Source: Candidatus Saccharimonadota bacterium (lineage in GTDB: Bacteria; Patescibacteriota; Saccharimonadia; Saccharimonadales; UBA4665). From it: a stretch of DNA of 64,000 nt. How positions within the stretch are numbered: the stretch's first letter is position 1; each line of letters starts with the position of its first letter. Of this stretch, positions 41,153 to 49,873 are shown piece by piece. The translations under genes were made by a program, and so were the position numbers. The stretch is taken from contig DAHXLX010000002.1 in the NCBI GenBank assembly GCA_027365775.1, positions 1-64,000 on the forward strand, in the 5' to 3' direction. The notes under the pieces are model-generated. The model had not been told where the DNA came from. It ran no database searches and saw only the letters and a program-made list of their open reading frames with translations.

Positions 41153-42855
41153 TGTTTGGACCGGCTAAACAGTCAGCGGTGCATGCCCTATGCAGCGGCG
41201 ACCAGACTGCAGTCAAGCTGATCAGTTATGACAGCCTGGAAGAAAATAAAGACCATATAATTATTGACGCTACTTACATCCGCAGTCTGTATGTATCCGC
41301 ATTTCCATTTAGTGCTCATTCCGGATGGCTCGACGGACTTGTCGGTTTCAATCACGACATAGATATTTCACTGCAAATTGACGAAGTCGATTCGTCATTA
41401 TCTTTACCCAGACTGCAGCGTAAAATAACCGAACTGGAATCTACAAAAAGAGCCATGATCAAAGCCGGTAAAATCGTTGGCTCAGATATTACTGATCCGC
41501 TGGACTCGGCGATCGATTTAAAAAATAAGATCCAAAGAGGCCAAGAAAAACTATTCCAGGTATCGGCAACAATGGTGATTCGAGCCGACTGTTTGGCGGA
41601 GTTGGACCGATTAACAAAACTCATCATCTCTGCAATGTCGTCAAGAATGTTTTTTATCGGTATCGCTAGATATAGACAGATCGACGGTCTGCAGACGGTA
41701 CTCCCCAGGGCGGAAGACGTGCTTGCTCAAAAACGTAATATGGACAGCACTACCGCATCATTATGTTTTCCGTTCACGTCTTCAGAACTGGTTCAGGAAA
41801 CGGGTATCTTATACGGTGTGAATAAGTCCAATAACTCTTTGGTAATGCTTGACCGGTTTAGCCTTAACAATGCCAACAGCATTACGTTCGCCCAATCCGG
41901 CAGCGGTAAAAGTTATGCCAGTAAGGTTGAGATTATCCGCCAATTGGCTCAGGGTACGGATGTAATTGTTATTGATCCGGAGCGGGAATATCAAAAATTA
42001 TCCGATTCGGTAGGTGGTACGACCATTAAATTGTCGGCAAACTCCGGCGAACATATTAACCCGTTCGACGATGACTTAGCCGACAAAAACGATATCGGCC
42101 TGGCTAACCGTATCCAGGATTTGACAGCGCTAATCTCTTTAATGGCCGACGGGCTGAGTCCGGAAGAAAAAGCCTTAGTTGACGGCGCAATCATCAAGAC
42201 GTACGCCGAATCCAAACATCACCAACCGACACTGAAAGATTTTTATAACCAGGTTAAAGCGCTGGGCGGCCACGGTCTGGTCGTCCGTCTAGAAAAATAT
42301 GTTACCGGCTCACTAGCGGGTGTGTTTACCAGTCGGACTAACATTAATTTAGCCAACCGATTAATTGTGTTTGACATCAAAGACATGCCGGAGGGACTGA
42401 GGGAAATAATGATGATGGTAATTGCTAGTTATATACAGACCAAAGTTAAAACAGAAATCAAAAAACGATTGTTGGTAATCGATGAGGGCTGGATGCTGCT
42501 TGAACATGATCAGAGCGCTAAATTCATTGCCGGTTTAGTCAGGCGCGCCCGTAAGTATTGGCTCGGCGTATCGATTATATCTCAACAGGCAAACGATTTT
42601 CTATCAAATGAATATGGTCGGGCAATAGCCTCCCAAAGCTCATTACGCTTGCTTATGCGTCAAGATACGACATCGATCGCAAATGTAACCGACGAGTTCT
42701 TATTAAGCGAATTTGAAGAAGAGTTTTTGCTGACGTGTGGTAGGGGTGACGGTTTAATTATCGCCGACGGCAATCACGTTGCCTTGAGCATTGTGGCGTC
42801 AAAGGGAGAGCACCCGCTTATAACGACTAATCCGCTTGAACTGCATGGGGGTTAA
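41149..42855 (+). CDS. VirB4-family ATPase (C-terminal portion as its own protein)
   Basis: 568 residues. Walker A is TFAQSGSGKSYASKV (about 250), Walker B is RLLVIDEGWMLLEHD (about 440). GLVRRARKYWLGVSIISQQANDF and LLRLLMRQDTT follow as in VirB4/TraC. An N-terminal region (GWLDGLVGFNHDIDISLQID ... ELESTKRAM) holds the remaining VirB4 middle domain. It energises substrate export. It is the last ATPase of the operon and lies directly before a CHAP gene. Confidence 0.92.
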   Translation: MMFGPAKQSAVHALCSGDQTAVKLISYDSLEENKDHIIIDATYIRSLYVSAFPFSAHSGWLDGLVGFNHDIDISLQIDEVDSSLSLPRLQRKITELESTKRAMIKAGKIVGSDITDPLDSAIDLKNKIQRGQEKLFQVSATMVIRADCLAELDRLTKLIISAMSSRMFFIGIARYRQIDGLQTVLPRAEDVLAQKRNMDSTTASLCFPFTSSELVQETGILYGVNKSNNSLVMLDRFSLNNANSITFAQSGSGKSYASKVEIIRQLAQGTDVIVIDPEREYQKLSDSVGGTTIKLSANSGEHINPFDDDLADKNDIGLANRIQDLTALISLMADGLSPEEKALVDGAIIKTYAESKHHQPTLKDFYNQVKALGGHGLVVRLEKYVTGSLAGVFTSRTNINLANRLIVFDIKDMPEGLREIMMMVIASYIQTKVKTEIKKRLLVIDEGWMLLEHDQSAKFIAGLVRRARKYWLGVSIISQQANDFLSNEYGRAIASQSSLRLLMRQDTTSIANVTDEFLLSEFEEEFLLTCGRGDGLIIADGNHVALSIVASKGEHPLITTNPLELHGG

Positions 42856-42856
42856 A

Positions 42857-43327
42857 ATGAAAAGGCTGGTATGGTTGTGCGGTTCGATCGTTGCTCTGAT
42901 GATTATTCTTCCGGCGATGGTACTCTTTGCATCAACAAACATCCGGGCATTAGCATCTAATGCCGTCAGCATGTTTACCGGTTCCAGAGTGGAAGCGGAC
43001 GGCTATGATTACGGCTATTGTACTTATTGGGTGGCGTTACGGCGTATCCAAATCGGTGAACCGATACCTAATAGCTGGGGCAATGCCATTACTTGGGCGA
43101 TTCGCGCCGAAAGAGACGGTTATTTAGTTGATCATACGCCGGCATTTGGCTCGATCATGCAGGACCCCAATGCGCCCGGCGGCGAAGGGCATGTGGCTTT
43201 TGTCGAACATGTCAATCAGATAACCGGTTACTGGACGATTTCCGAAATGAACCGGGTGGGTTGGGACGAAATCGACACCCGAACCCTTAGCCCGGCAAGT
43301 GCGCTGGCCTATAACTTTATCCATTAA
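42857..43327 (+). CDS. Secreted CHAP-domain peptidoglycan hydrolase
   Basis: 156 residues from the ATG at 42857. A membrane or signal helix (LVWLCGSIVALMIILPAMVLF) precedes a CHAP domain: the nucleophile Cys in YDYGYCTYWVALRR, the catalytic His in GGEGHVAFVEHV, and an Asn/Asp partner in ISEMNRVGWDEID. It should cut peptidoglycan locally so that the secretion apparatus can cross the wall, equivalent to VirB1. It is the last gene of the operon and is followed by a perfect palindrome at 43329-43347. Confidence 0.88.
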   Translation: MKRLVWLCGSIVALMIILPAMVLFASTNIRALASNAVSMFTGSRVEADGYDYGYCTYWVALRRIQIGEPIPNSWGNAITWAIRAERDGYLVDHTPAFGSIMQDPNAPGGEGHVAFVEHVNQITGYWTISEMNRVGWDEIDTRTLSPASALAYNFIH

Positions 43328-43328
43328 A

Positions 43329-43347
43329 CATAATTAGTCTAATTATG
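43329..43347. terminator. Perfect short palindrome after the secretion operon
   Basis: cataattag, one base, ctaattatg (9-bp arms). There is no long T-run, so it is a weak terminator at best, or an mRNA end-stabilising hairpin. Confidence 0.4.
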
Positions 43348-43432
43348 TTAGAGTAAAGGATAAGCTAGTGCTGCGGCACAAAAACATCACTTTCAATTTA
43401 TCGGGTATCTAAATATACTTAAGTTTAATCAT

Positions 43433-44869
43433 ATGGTGGGCAACAAAGCACAGATACATCTAAAACATAATCTTGAAACCTGGCGACGTACAAAAATTAT
43501 CACGACCGTTGGAAGATCCGACGATAATTATGAGAATATCGAATCGCTGGTTACCGCCGGTGTTGATGGTTTCAAGCTTAATGTCAGCCGTAGCGGTAAC
43601 GAACTCGTGGCCGATCAAGTCAAATGGATAAAATCCGCCGCCGCTGATGCCGGCAAGCAGGTTGCAATCATACTGGATCTATCAGGCCCCAGATTAACTA
43701 TCGGTGATTTTGACGGGATTATTAATATTGAGCGCGGCCAGTCGATACGGCTCGAGTACAATGCGGACTATGGCGAAACCGGACACGTTCCGACACGCTA
43801 TGACCTGAGTGATAAAGTTAAACGCGGCGAACGGATCTTGTTATTTAACGGTAGGCTTCATGCTGTAGTAACATCAGTAAAAGGCAAAGTAGTATACATC
43901 GAAGCAGTAAACAGCTCAATCCTGTTGCCGAATAAAAGCATTCATCTTCCGGACACCGATTTAGCCGGGGACATCATCACGCCCAAAGACAGGCAAGATC
44001 TGCTTCTAGGCTCGATGCTGGATATTGATTATGTGACTCTGAACTGTATTCAGTCGGCGGACGATATTAAGAACTTTAAGAAGCTGTTGCGGGGAATGAA
44101 TTTTCGAACACACATCATTGCCAAAATAGAAACCAGGGCAGCTTTGAATGATCTGGAATCAATTTTGTCTGAAACGGATGTCGTGGAGATTTCTGCTGAC
44201 GATTTAATACGATATCATGTAGCCGAAGAAATGACGTTGATACAGCGGCAGATTATCGGACTGGGGCGGCAGCATATGGTACCAACTATTATTGATGCGC
44301 AATTACTAATGAGCATGGGCGGAGAAAAACATGCCACAACGATCGAACTGAGTGAAGCAGCAAATGCCGTTTTGCTCGGATCGGACGCCTTGACATTGGG
44401 TGAAGCGGTTGCCGCCGGCCAGTATCATACGGAGTCTGTTAAAACTCTGCAGCGTGTCATTAAGCATGCGCAAGACATTATCCAAATTGGCGCTGCCGGT
44501 TGTACGGGCAAATTGTCGATCCAGTCCGCCATAACTGAAGCCATCGTCGGACTGGCGCTATCACTTGAGGCCAAAGCAATTGTAGCTGAAACTAAAACCG
44601 GTGCGACAGCCAAGAATATTGCCGCCAAAAGAGAGACTATCCGGCTGATTGCGGTAACTAATAATGCCAAAACTGCATCGCAACTGGCAATCGTGTTCGC
44701 TGTGGAACCTTATTACCGCCCAACCAATAAGCTTTCGGTAACTTCGACAACCGATTGGCTAAAAGACAACCATGTGCTTAATCGTGGCGATATGGTGGTG
44801 GTTGCTTCTGGTAAGTATCCGGGTGTGGTCGGTACCACCGACACGATTAAAGTCAGGTTATTGGAGTAG
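43433..44869 (+). CDS. pyk: Divergent pyruvate kinase-like protein
   Basis: 478 residues, the usual length. The barrel order is right: RRTKIITTVGRSDDNYENIE, AGVDGFKLNVSRSG, then IILDLSGPRLTIGDF and HIIAKIETRAALNDLESIL (conserved KIE). It continues with a B-domain and the C-terminal AETKTGATAKNIAAKRET. Key positions differ: the normal ARLNFSHG is FKLNVSRSG, DTKGPxIRTG is DLSGPRLTIG, and the RGDLG motif reads SADDLI. It could be a pyruvate kinase with altered kinetics or a homologue with another role. It starts the glycolytic cluster with pgk and tpiA. Confidence 0.7.
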   Translation: MVGNKAQIHLKHNLETWRRTKIITTVGRSDDNYENIESLVTAGVDGFKLNVSRSGNELVADQVKWIKSAAADAGKQVAIILDLSGPRLTIGDFDGIINIERGQSIRLEYNADYGETGHVPTRYDLSDKVKRGERILLFNGRLHAVVTSVKGKVVYIEAVNSSILLPNKSIHLPDTDLAGDIITPKDRQDLLLGSMLDIDYVTLNCIQSADDIKNFKKLLRGMNFRTHIIAKIETRAALNDLESILSETDVVEISADDLIRYHVAEEMTLIQRQIIGLGRQHMVPTIIDAQLLMSMGGEKHATTIELSEAANAVLLGSDALTLGEAVAAGQYHTESVKTLQRVIKHAQDIIQIGAAGCTGKLSIQSAITEAIVGLALSLEAKAIVAETKTGATAKNIAAKRETIRLIAVTNNAKTASQLAIVFAVEPYYRPTNKLSVTSTTDWLKDNHVLNRGDMVVVASGKYPGVVGTTDTIKVRLLE

Positions 44870-44872
44870 ATC

Positions 44873-46159
44873 ATGTTTACTAAAAAAACTGTTGAAGACA
44901 TCGATTGCGAAGCTAAGACTATACTATTGCGAGTCGACTATAACGTGCCACTGGATAACGGCAGGGTAACCGATAATTACCGGATCAAGCAATCCTTGAA
45001 GACGATTGAATATCTGTTGGCTAAGCATGCAAAATTAATCCTCATTTCGCATCTGGGACGACCCGATGGCAAAGTTGTTCCCGAATTGTCGCTGAAACCA
45101 GTAGCCGATGTGCTTAGGGGAATGGTCAACTGCGAAGTGTTGTTTGCCGAAGATTGTATCGGTGAGGCCGTAGCGGCAAAAGTAAAAGCGATGCCTAGCG
45201 GACAGATCCTGTTATGCGAAAATCTTAGATTTCATCCCGAAGAAGAACAAAACGACGAAACTTTTGCCGGGCAGTTAGCTGCCACGGCCGAACTGTTTGT
45301 GCAGGATGGGTTCGGGGTGGTGCACCGTGCTCACGCCTCAACCGAAGCGGTAACTCATTTTCTGCCAAGCGTATCCGGCTTTTTGTTAAAGAACGAAGTC
45401 GACACCATAACTAACGTTATGGCTAATCCGGACCGACCCTTAATGGCGGTACTTGGTGGTGCGAAAATTGCCGACAAGCTCGATCTGATTAAGAAATTTA
45501 TTTCCATAGCGGACGTTGTTGCGGTAGGTGGAGCGATGGCCAATACTTTTCTTATGGCATCGGATAAACCGATCGGCGACAGTCTGGTGGATAAAAATGA
45601 AATACCACTGGCAAAAGACATTATGGACTTAGCTGAAAAGGAATCCAAAAACCGCCGTTTCGTTTTCAATCTACCGTTCGATGCGGTTGTGGCAAGCAAA
45701 GTTGACTCCAATGCTGCTACCAGGATCGTCGATTGGGGCAGTCACGTGATCGCCGATGTTGAGAACTATCCCAAACGGGTTCCGTTATCCGATTACCAGA
45801 TACGCCCCGACGAGAAGATATTGGATATCGGCCCATTCAGCGGTTCGTTCATTGCCGGTTGTATGCAGTCGGTTAACAGCGTGGTTTGGAACGGCACTAT
45901 GGGTGTGACGGAAACGGCATCCATTCAAGGGCCGATCGGACCTTATGCCCATGGCACCGAACTGATCATCGAAGCCCTGCTCGGCCAATTCGGCCACCGT
46001 CCGTTTAGTCTGATTGGTGGCGGAGATACCGTAGGCTACATTGAAAACCGAGGACTAATCGGCCAGTTTAACCACGTATCAACCGGTGGCGGTGCTAGCC
46101 TGGAGCTAATGGCCGGCCGGAAGTTGCCGGGAGTTGAGGCGCTTGAGGACAAGGAATAG
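44873..46159 (+). CDS. pgk: Phosphoglycerate kinase
   Basis: 428 residues. LLRVDYNVPLDNGRVTDNYR, LILISHLGRPDGKV, LLCENLRFHPEE and VLGGAKIADKLDLI are the substrate and Lys motifs. GGGDTVGYIE and NHVSTGGGASLELMAG close the nucleotide domain. It makes ATP from 1,3-bisphosphoglycerate in lower glycolysis. It starts 3 nt after the pyruvate kinase-like gene, so the two are co-transcribed; tpiA follows 21 nt later. Confidence 0.95.
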   Translation: MFTKKTVEDIDCEAKTILLRVDYNVPLDNGRVTDNYRIKQSLKTIEYLLAKHAKLILISHLGRPDGKVVPELSLKPVADVLRGMVNCEVLFAEDCIGEAVAAKVKAMPSGQILLCENLRFHPEEEQNDETFAGQLAATAELFVQDGFGVVHRAHASTEAVTHFLPSVSGFLLKNEVDTITNVMANPDRPLMAVLGGAKIADKLDLIKKFISIADVVAVGGAMANTFLMASDKPIGDSLVDKNEIPLAKDIMDLAEKESKNRRFVFNLPFDAVVASKVDSNAATRIVDWGSHVIADVENYPKRVPLSDYQIRPDEKILDIGPFSGSFIAGCMQSVNSVVWNGTMGVTETASIQGPIGPYAHGTELIIEALLGQFGHRPFSLIGGGDTVGYIENRGLIGQFNHVSTGGGASLELMAGRKLPGVEALEDKE

Positions 46160-46180
46160 GGTACAATAAGGTTAAGCGGT

Positions 46181-46957
46181 ATGAAGAAACCTAGAATAGT
46201 TGTCGCAAACTGGAAAATGAACCTCGATGTCCATCAGGCCAGCTTATTGACCCATAAATTGGCTGATCGGATCCATGTTTATCGAGATGTAGAAGTTGTT
46301 CTTGCTCCTAACTATTTATGCCTGCAGCCGTTAAGCATGGAGATTGACCGGCGCAAGTTCAGGCTGGCGGCTCAGGACGGATATTTCATAGACGAAGGGT
46401 CTTATACCGGGGCCGTATCATTCAGCCAACTAAGAAACCTGGTCCACTATGCCATTGTTGGCCATTCCGAACGACGACGCTATTTTAGCGAGAGTCTGGA
46501 GATTGTAAGAGATAAAGTGACGGCCGCGGTCAGGAACGGTATCGTACCCATTCTGTGTGTCGGCGAAACCAGAGAAGAACGGAATCTTAAGGAGACGCGG
46601 CAGGTTTTACACGATCAGATTGTCAGCGCGCTCAGTGATCTGACTGGCGAAGACGTCGAGCAAATGGTTATAGCTTATGAACCAGTATGGGCAATCGGCG
46701 GTCATGCACCGGCGACACCGGAAGACATCGAACAAGCTGTAAATTGGCTCAGGTATCAGGTTAGCGAGCTTTACGGAGAAAAGGTTGAAAACCGTTTGCG
46801 GGTTTTATATGGTGGCAGCGACGAACCGGAATTTGTCTCCGGAATCATGGGTGTAGAGGGTGTCGACGGGTTATTGGTTGGTCACGCCAGTCTGAATGCT
46901 GAGCAATTCGCCGACATAGTCGAAGGCGTGCATATTGCCAGTTTGAGCGAGGATTAA
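46181..46957 (+). CDS. tpiA: Triose-phosphate isomerase
   Basis: 258 residues. IVVANWKMN (catalytic Lys), IVGHSERRRYF (catalytic His), VIAYEPVWAIG (catalytic Glu in YEPVWAIG) and LYGGS are all present. It interconverts dihydroxyacetone phosphate and glyceraldehyde 3-phosphate. It is part of a pyk-pgk-tpiA operon, which covers only parts of glycolysis; gapA and eno are not in this window. Confidence 0.95.
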   Translation: MKKPRIVVANWKMNLDVHQASLLTHKLADRIHVYRDVEVVLAPNYLCLQPLSMEIDRRKFRLAAQDGYFIDEGSYTGAVSFSQLRNLVHYAIVGHSERRRYFSESLEIVRDKVTAAVRNGIVPILCVGETREERNLKETRQVLHDQIVSALSDLTGEDVEQMVIAYEPVWAIGGHAPATPEDIEQAVNWLRYQVSELYGEKVENRLRVLYGGSDEPEFVSGIMGVEGVDGLLVGHASLNAEQFADIVEGVHIASLSED

Positions 46958-46984
46958 CATGCATTTAAATAAGGATGACTAACA

Positions 46985-47605
46985 ATGGCTGCAGCTAGAG
47001 GATCGTTACCGGCTAAAAAAGTATTTGATGTCGCCAAACCGTTGACTACCCCGGCGGACACTACCTCCAAACCGGTAATCGTATCTCAAGGACCAATGGT
47101 AAAAGACAGCTCGGTTATAAATGAGCCGGATAGTGAAGCGCAGCCGGAACCGGCAATACTGTCCGGTCACACGGTACTCCAGCCGCTTGACCATTCGCTG
47201 GAGCAACCGGCAGCACATAATCCCGAGCCCCAACCCCAAGAGCAATCTCCCAAAGTCGAATCTGAAAATGAACCCGACACGGCGCCTGCCAATGATAGTA
47301 AGGAACTGACAGAGACCGGTGAAGCCGGTTCCAAGTCGGACGAAGCAGCCCAGCATAAACTGGAAGAGGAAGCGCTCAAGAAACAGGCTGAACATGAAGC
47401 GGCCATGAACTCGCTAATCGAAAGCGGCAAATACTTTCTACCGATTAATGCAGTCGAAAAGCGCAAGAGCCGGCATATAGCTGTTGCCGGCATTATATTG
47501 TCTGTCGTCTTGGCTTTGGTCTGGTATGATGTGGCCTTGGATGCCGGTTTGCTGTCTAATACTTTGCATTTACCGCATACGCATTTTTTTGCCCTGAAAT
47601 CCTAA
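46985..47605 (+). CDS. Acidic single-pass membrane protein
   Basis: 206 residues. A long Pro/Glu/Ser-rich N-terminus (about 1-125; EQPAAHNPEPQPQEQSPKVE) and a charged helix (KLEEEALKKQAEHEAAMNSL) precede one hydrophobic helix (HIAVAGIILSVVLALVWYDV) and a short outer tail. It has no signal peptide, so most of the protein is cytoplasmic. There is no family match. The gene begins 28 nt after tpiA and 36 nt before the UvrD/PcrA gene. Confidence 0.6.
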   Translation: MAAARGSLPAKKVFDVAKPLTTPADTTSKPVIVSQGPMVKDSSVINEPDSEAQPEPAILSGHTVLQPLDHSLEQPAAHNPEPQPQEQSPKVESENEPDTAPANDSKELTETGEAGSKSDEAAQHKLEEEALKKQAEHEAAMNSLIESGKYFLPINAVEKRKSRHIAVAGIILSVVLALVWYDVALDAGLLSNTLHLPHTHFFALKS

Positions 47606-47640
47606 CAATTACTATAAAATAGTTCTAACAGGAGGAATTA

Positions 47641-49806
47641 ATGGCCAGTGAGGTTAGTGAGAGCTTGCCGACCGAATTGTCGCAACTGCTTAGCGAATTA
47701 AACGATGAACAGCGGCGGGCAGTAGTCACCACTGAAGGGCCGTTGCTGATTCAGGCCGGTGCTGGTAGCGGTAAAACTAAGACGCTTACTCATCGGATTG
47801 CCTATATTCTAGCGACCAACAAAGCCACTCCGACGGAAATACTGGCGGTGACGTTTACTAATAAGGCTGCCCAGGAAATGAGACATCGGGTAGCCCGACT
47901 CTTAGGTTATAGTGCGGATAACCGTTATTTCATGCCGTTTATGGGTACCTTCCATTCTATCTGTGTCCGGTTGCTTCGTGCCGATGCCGATGCGATCGGC
48001 TTGCCTAAATCGTTCGTGATCTTTGATGAGTCCGACCGGTTGGCGGCAGTCAGACGGGTATGCCGGCAAATCATGGTCGACGAAAAGGCGTTTTCGCCGA
48101 AAGCCATCGCTAATCTAATCTCTAGTGCCAAGAACGAACTAATGGATCCCGACGAATACCGGTCGTTTGCCAGCCGACCGTTAGTCGAGGTGGCAGCCAG
48201 AGTGTATCCGCTTTATCAGCAAGAATTGCGCCAAGCCGGCGGATTGGACTTCGACGATCTGATAAACGAGACTGCCCGGTTGTTAAAAACCGATTCAAAC
48301 GTGCGTCAGCGCCTACACCGACAATTCAAATACGTGATGGTCGATGAATACCAGGATACGAATGCGGCGCAATATCAACTGGTGAGATTGCTGACCAACG
48401 ATCAAAAGAATCTGGCGGTAATCGGCGACGATTGGCAGACTATATTTTCCTGGCGCGGCGCGGATTATCGGAATATTTTGAACTTTGAACGGGATTATCC
48501 GAATTGCACGGTGATTAAACTGGAGCAGAATTACCGGTCTACCCGCAACATACTTGCCGCCGGTCAGGCGATTATTACCAAGAATACTGAACGCAGCGAT
48601 AAGGAGCTCTGGACCGCTGAAGCTGAGGGCTTGCCGGTGCAGGTTTTGCAGGTTAGGGATGAACGGTCGGAGGGGGAAGCAATCTGTATGCGTGTCCAAT
48701 CGGCCGTATCAACGGTTAGACGTGGTTACCGGGACTTTGCGGTATTGTTTAGAACCAATGCCCAAAGCCGTTCAATCGAAGAAGCATTCATGCGTTACGG
48801 CATACCGTACCGGGTGGTCGGCGGTCAGAAATTTTATGACCGTAAGGAGATCAAAGACATACTCGCTTACTTGCGGCTGATATTCCAGCCGGAAGACCGG
48901 ATTAGTTTTGAACGTATAGTTAATGTTCCAACCAGAGGAATCGGAGCCACCAGTTATTCGAGGTTTATGTTATGGCTTAAGGATAGCGGTCTGCCGTTAA
49001 TTGAAGCGCTGGCTCAAGCCGGCAACTGTCCCGGTTTGACTGCCAAAACCGTCAACGGACTAATCGACTTGGCCGATGTAATTGTTAGCTTCCAGAAACA
49101 GCTGGACTCAGCCCAGCCATACGCGCTGATTGATGGTTTGATTCGCCGGTTGGATTATCTTGAATACTTGGCGGACGGCACGCCACAGGGTGAGGCCCGG
49201 CAGGAAAACGTGCGTGAACTGTTAAGCGTCGCGAAAGAATACCAGGATCTGTCTTTAGCTGATTTTCTTGAAGAAGTCAGCCTGGTCAGCGATATCGATT
49301 CGGTTGATTTTAACGGGGATGCGGTCACCTTGATGACTCTGCATTCGGCAAAGGGCTTGGAATTTCCTGTGGTGTTCATGTCGGGGATGGAAGAAACCAT
49401 TTTCCCGCATTCACGGGCTTTATATGATCAGAAGCAAATGGAAGAAGAAAGGCGTTTATGTTATGTCGGCATTACTCGTGCCCGGCAGGAACTGTATCTA
49501 ATTGCGGCTGGTTCACGCTTGCTTTACGGTGGCGTCCAGCATAACCCGCCCAGCCGATTCTTAAATGAGATTGACGCCAAAGTGTATTCCGATTGGGGCG
49601 AGACGGTTATGAACGCACCGGTGGCTGAATCAGACACCAGCGAACCGCGATATGTACCGGATCTCAACGAGGGAGACAGTGTCAGACATAAACAATTCGG
49701 TGTCGGTACGGTTTTGGATATGGAAGGTGATGTGGCGACGATTTATTTTAAGGGCAAAGGCACCCGCAAACTGGATATCGGCTATGCACCGCTCGAAAAA
49801 CTATAA
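47641..49806 (+). CDS. UvrD/PcrA-type DNA helicase
   Basis: 721 residues. Motif I is AGAGSGKTKTLTHRIAYIL, motif II VMVDEYQDTN, motif III GDDWQTIFSWRGADYRNIL, motif V TLMTLHSAKGLEFPVVFMSG, motif VI YVGITRARQELYL. The C-terminal DSVRHKQFGVGTVLDMEGD is the tudor-like PcrA tail. The helicase unwinds DNA in repair and replication restart. Both uvrD and pcrA are possible names. The start has an excellent ribosome site (aggagg at 47631). Confidence 0.93.
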   Translation: MASEVSESLPTELSQLLSELNDEQRRAVVTTEGPLLIQAGAGSGKTKTLTHRIAYILATNKATPTEILAVTFTNKAAQEMRHRVARLLGYSADNRYFMPFMGTFHSICVRLLRADADAIGLPKSFVIFDESDRLAAVRRVCRQIMVDEKAFSPKAIANLISSAKNELMDPDEYRSFASRPLVEVAARVYPLYQQELRQAGGLDFDDLINETARLLKTDSNVRQRLHRQFKYVMVDEYQDTNAAQYQLVRLLTNDQKNLAVIGDDWQTIFSWRGADYRNILNFERDYPNCTVIKLEQNYRSTRNILAAGQAIITKNTERSDKELWTAEAEGLPVQVLQVRDERSEGEAICMRVQSAVSTVRRGYRDFAVLFRTNAQSRSIEEAFMRYGIPYRVVGGQKFYDRKEIKDILAYLRLIFQPEDRISFERIVNVPTRGIGATSYSRFMLWLKDSGLPLIEALAQAGNCPGLTAKTVNGLIDLADVIVSFQKQLDSAQPYALIDGLIRRLDYLEYLADGTPQGEARQENVRELLSVAKEYQDLSLADFLEEVSLVSDIDSVDFNGDAVTLMTLHSAKGLEFPVVFMSGMEETIFPHSRALYDQKQMEEERRLCYVGITRARQELYLIAAGSRLLYGGVQHNPPSRFLNEIDAKVYSDWGETVMNAPVAESDTSEPRYVPDLNEGDSVRHKQFGVGTVLDMEGDVATIYFKGKGTRKLDIGYAPLEKL

Positions 49807-49873
49807 CACCTATCTGATACAATAATTGCTAGCAGGTTATGACCGTATGTGTCCTTGAAAGATCTGCGGCAAT

